From positions 1 to 6,975 of the forward strand of contig JAFGBE010000196.1 in assembly GCA_016933315.1 (NCBI GenBank): a stretch of 6,975 nt of DNA, written 5' to 3'. A program made the position numbers and the translations under genes. Origin of the DNA: Candidatus Auribacterota bacterium. GTDB lineage: Bacteria > Auribacterota > UBA6266. The notes under the pieces are model-generated. The model saw only the letters and a program-made list of their open reading frames with translations, ran no database searches and had not been told where the DNA came from. This document shows, piece by piece, positions 6,418 through 6,975 of the stretch. Numbering within the stretch: the first letter of the stretch is position 1; every line of letters begins with the position of its first letter.

Positions 6418-6975
6418 ATGACGATAAGTGTTTGCATAATAACCAAAAATGAAGAGAAGAGAATCGAAAAAGCCGTTAGAAGCGCTGCTTTTGCCGATGA
6501 GATAATTATTGTTGATTCCTTCAGCAAAGACAATACGGTTGAAATATGCAGAAAACTCGGGTGTAAAATATTCGAGAGGGTGTTCGACGATTATTCCGGC
6601 GTGAAGAATTTTGCCCTGGATCAGGCCGGTTCCGACTGGGTTTTTTTTCTTGATGCGGACGAGATAATTGCTGAAGGCTTGCCTGAAGAGCTTTTGAAAA
6701 CCGCCAGGAAGAACCCTGCGGAAAAAGCGTTCAGGGTGAAAAGGAAGGTTTATATTTTCGGCAGCAGGATGCGATGGGGCAGCGTGAAGGATGATGCCCC
6801 CGTGCGGCTTTTGAGGAAGGGAAAATGCCGGTTTTTCCAGCCGGTGCACGAAGAAGTCAAAGTTGAAGGGGAAACCGGTATGTTGTCCGGTTATATAGAG
6901 CATCATACGACATCATCGGTTTCCGAGTATCTTGAAAAATTCAACAGATATACCGATCTTGAAGCGGAATATATG
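6418..6975 (+). CDS. Family 2 glycosyltransferase, WaaE/LgtF type, 3' end missing
   Basis: The frame is open from an ATG to the window edge; 186 N-terminal residues are visible and there is no stop. It belongs to the GT2 group typified by WaaE/KdtX and LgtF, LPS-core beta-1,4-glucosyltransferases that act in the cytoplasm on lipid-linked acceptors. Motifs seen are SVCIITKNEE (4-13), IIIVDSFSKDNT (29-40), the acceptor-side YSGVKNFALDQA (59-70), the DxD-type FLDADE (77-82), the VRLLRKGK segment (129-136), QPVHEEV (141-147) and a following HH pair (162-163) before EYLEKFNRYTDLEAE (170-184). VHE and the trailing His/RY(T)xxEA pattern are characteristic of this group. The family usually runs to about 250-350 residues, so roughly a third or more is likely missing. 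AAGGG (6405-6409) lies eight bases before the ATG and 12 bases separate it from the previous stop. True substrate (core heptose, other glycolipid or capsule sugar) is not known. Confidence 0.9.
   Translation, partial: MTISVCIITKNEEKRIEKAVRSAAFADEIIIVDSFSKDNTVEICRKLGCKIFERVFDDYSGVKNFALDQAGSDWVFFLDADEIIAEGLPEELLKTARKNPAEKAFRVKRKVYIFGSRMRWGSVKDDAPVRLLRKGKCRFFQPVHEEVKVEGETGMLSGYIEHHTTSSVSEYLEKFNRYTDLEAEYM

Noticed and set aside
6402..6452. ATGA overlap start at the end of the first GT2 gene
   Set aside because: It opens a 16-codon frame only; the ATG at 6418 gives the conserved transferase N-terminus and has AAGGG at good spacing.
6253..6906. 217-codon reading frame on the minus strand
   Set aside because: It covers the end of one GT2 gene and most of the visible WaaE-type gene, both strongly supported on the plus strand; its translation shows no motif I recognise.

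Overview
The window is a continuous run of six co-directional (+ strand) protein-coding genes with almost no space between them. The first is cut by the left edge and the last by the right edge. In order: a YfhO-family multi-pass membrane protein (3' part only), a GT39-like multi-pass glycosyltransferase, a CDP-alcohol phosphatidyltransferase-family membrane enzyme, a non-hydrolysing UDP-GlcNAc 2-epimerase (WecB/MnaA type), a family 2 glycosyltransferase of the rhamnosyltransferase-like type, and a family 2 glycosyltransferase of the WaaE/LgtF type (5' part only). The junctions are +1 nt overlap, 12 nt gap, 4 nt gap, 4 nt overlap and 12 nt gap, so this reads as the interior of one operon. I see no tRNA, rRNA, CRISPR array, insertion sequence, convincing promoter or terminator.

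Functionally this looks like part of a cell-surface polysaccharide or glycolipid assembly locus. The epimerase would supply UDP-ManNAc. The two cytoplasmic-facing GT2 enzymes would add sugars from nucleotide-sugar donors. The two large GT-C-like membrane proteins would act at the outer face of the inner membrane, probably with polyprenyl-phosphate-linked sugars. The CDP-alcohol phosphotransferase would add a phospho-alcohol (phosphodiester) to a lipid or glycan acceptor. The individual family calls rest on conserved motifs visible in the translations; the joint pathway and the final product are inference.

The organism is probably an uncultured Gram-negative-type bacterium. The evidence is a WaaE-like LPS-core type transferase, medium GC, heavy use of ATA (Ile) and AGG/AGA (Arg) codons, and clear Shine-Dalgarno sites. 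The style resembles candidate phyla such as Omnitrophota, but that placement is a low-confidence impression and cannot be settled from this sequence.

The most notable detail is in the CDP-alcohol phosphatidyltransferase: the family signature is intact except that the fourth acidic residue, the proposed catalytic base, is a histidine (H112). Other points of note are a TTG start coupled to the wecB stop codon, two GT-C-like genes in tandem with similar C-terminal soluble motifs, and a small imperfect tandem repeat/hairpin inside the first GT2 gene.
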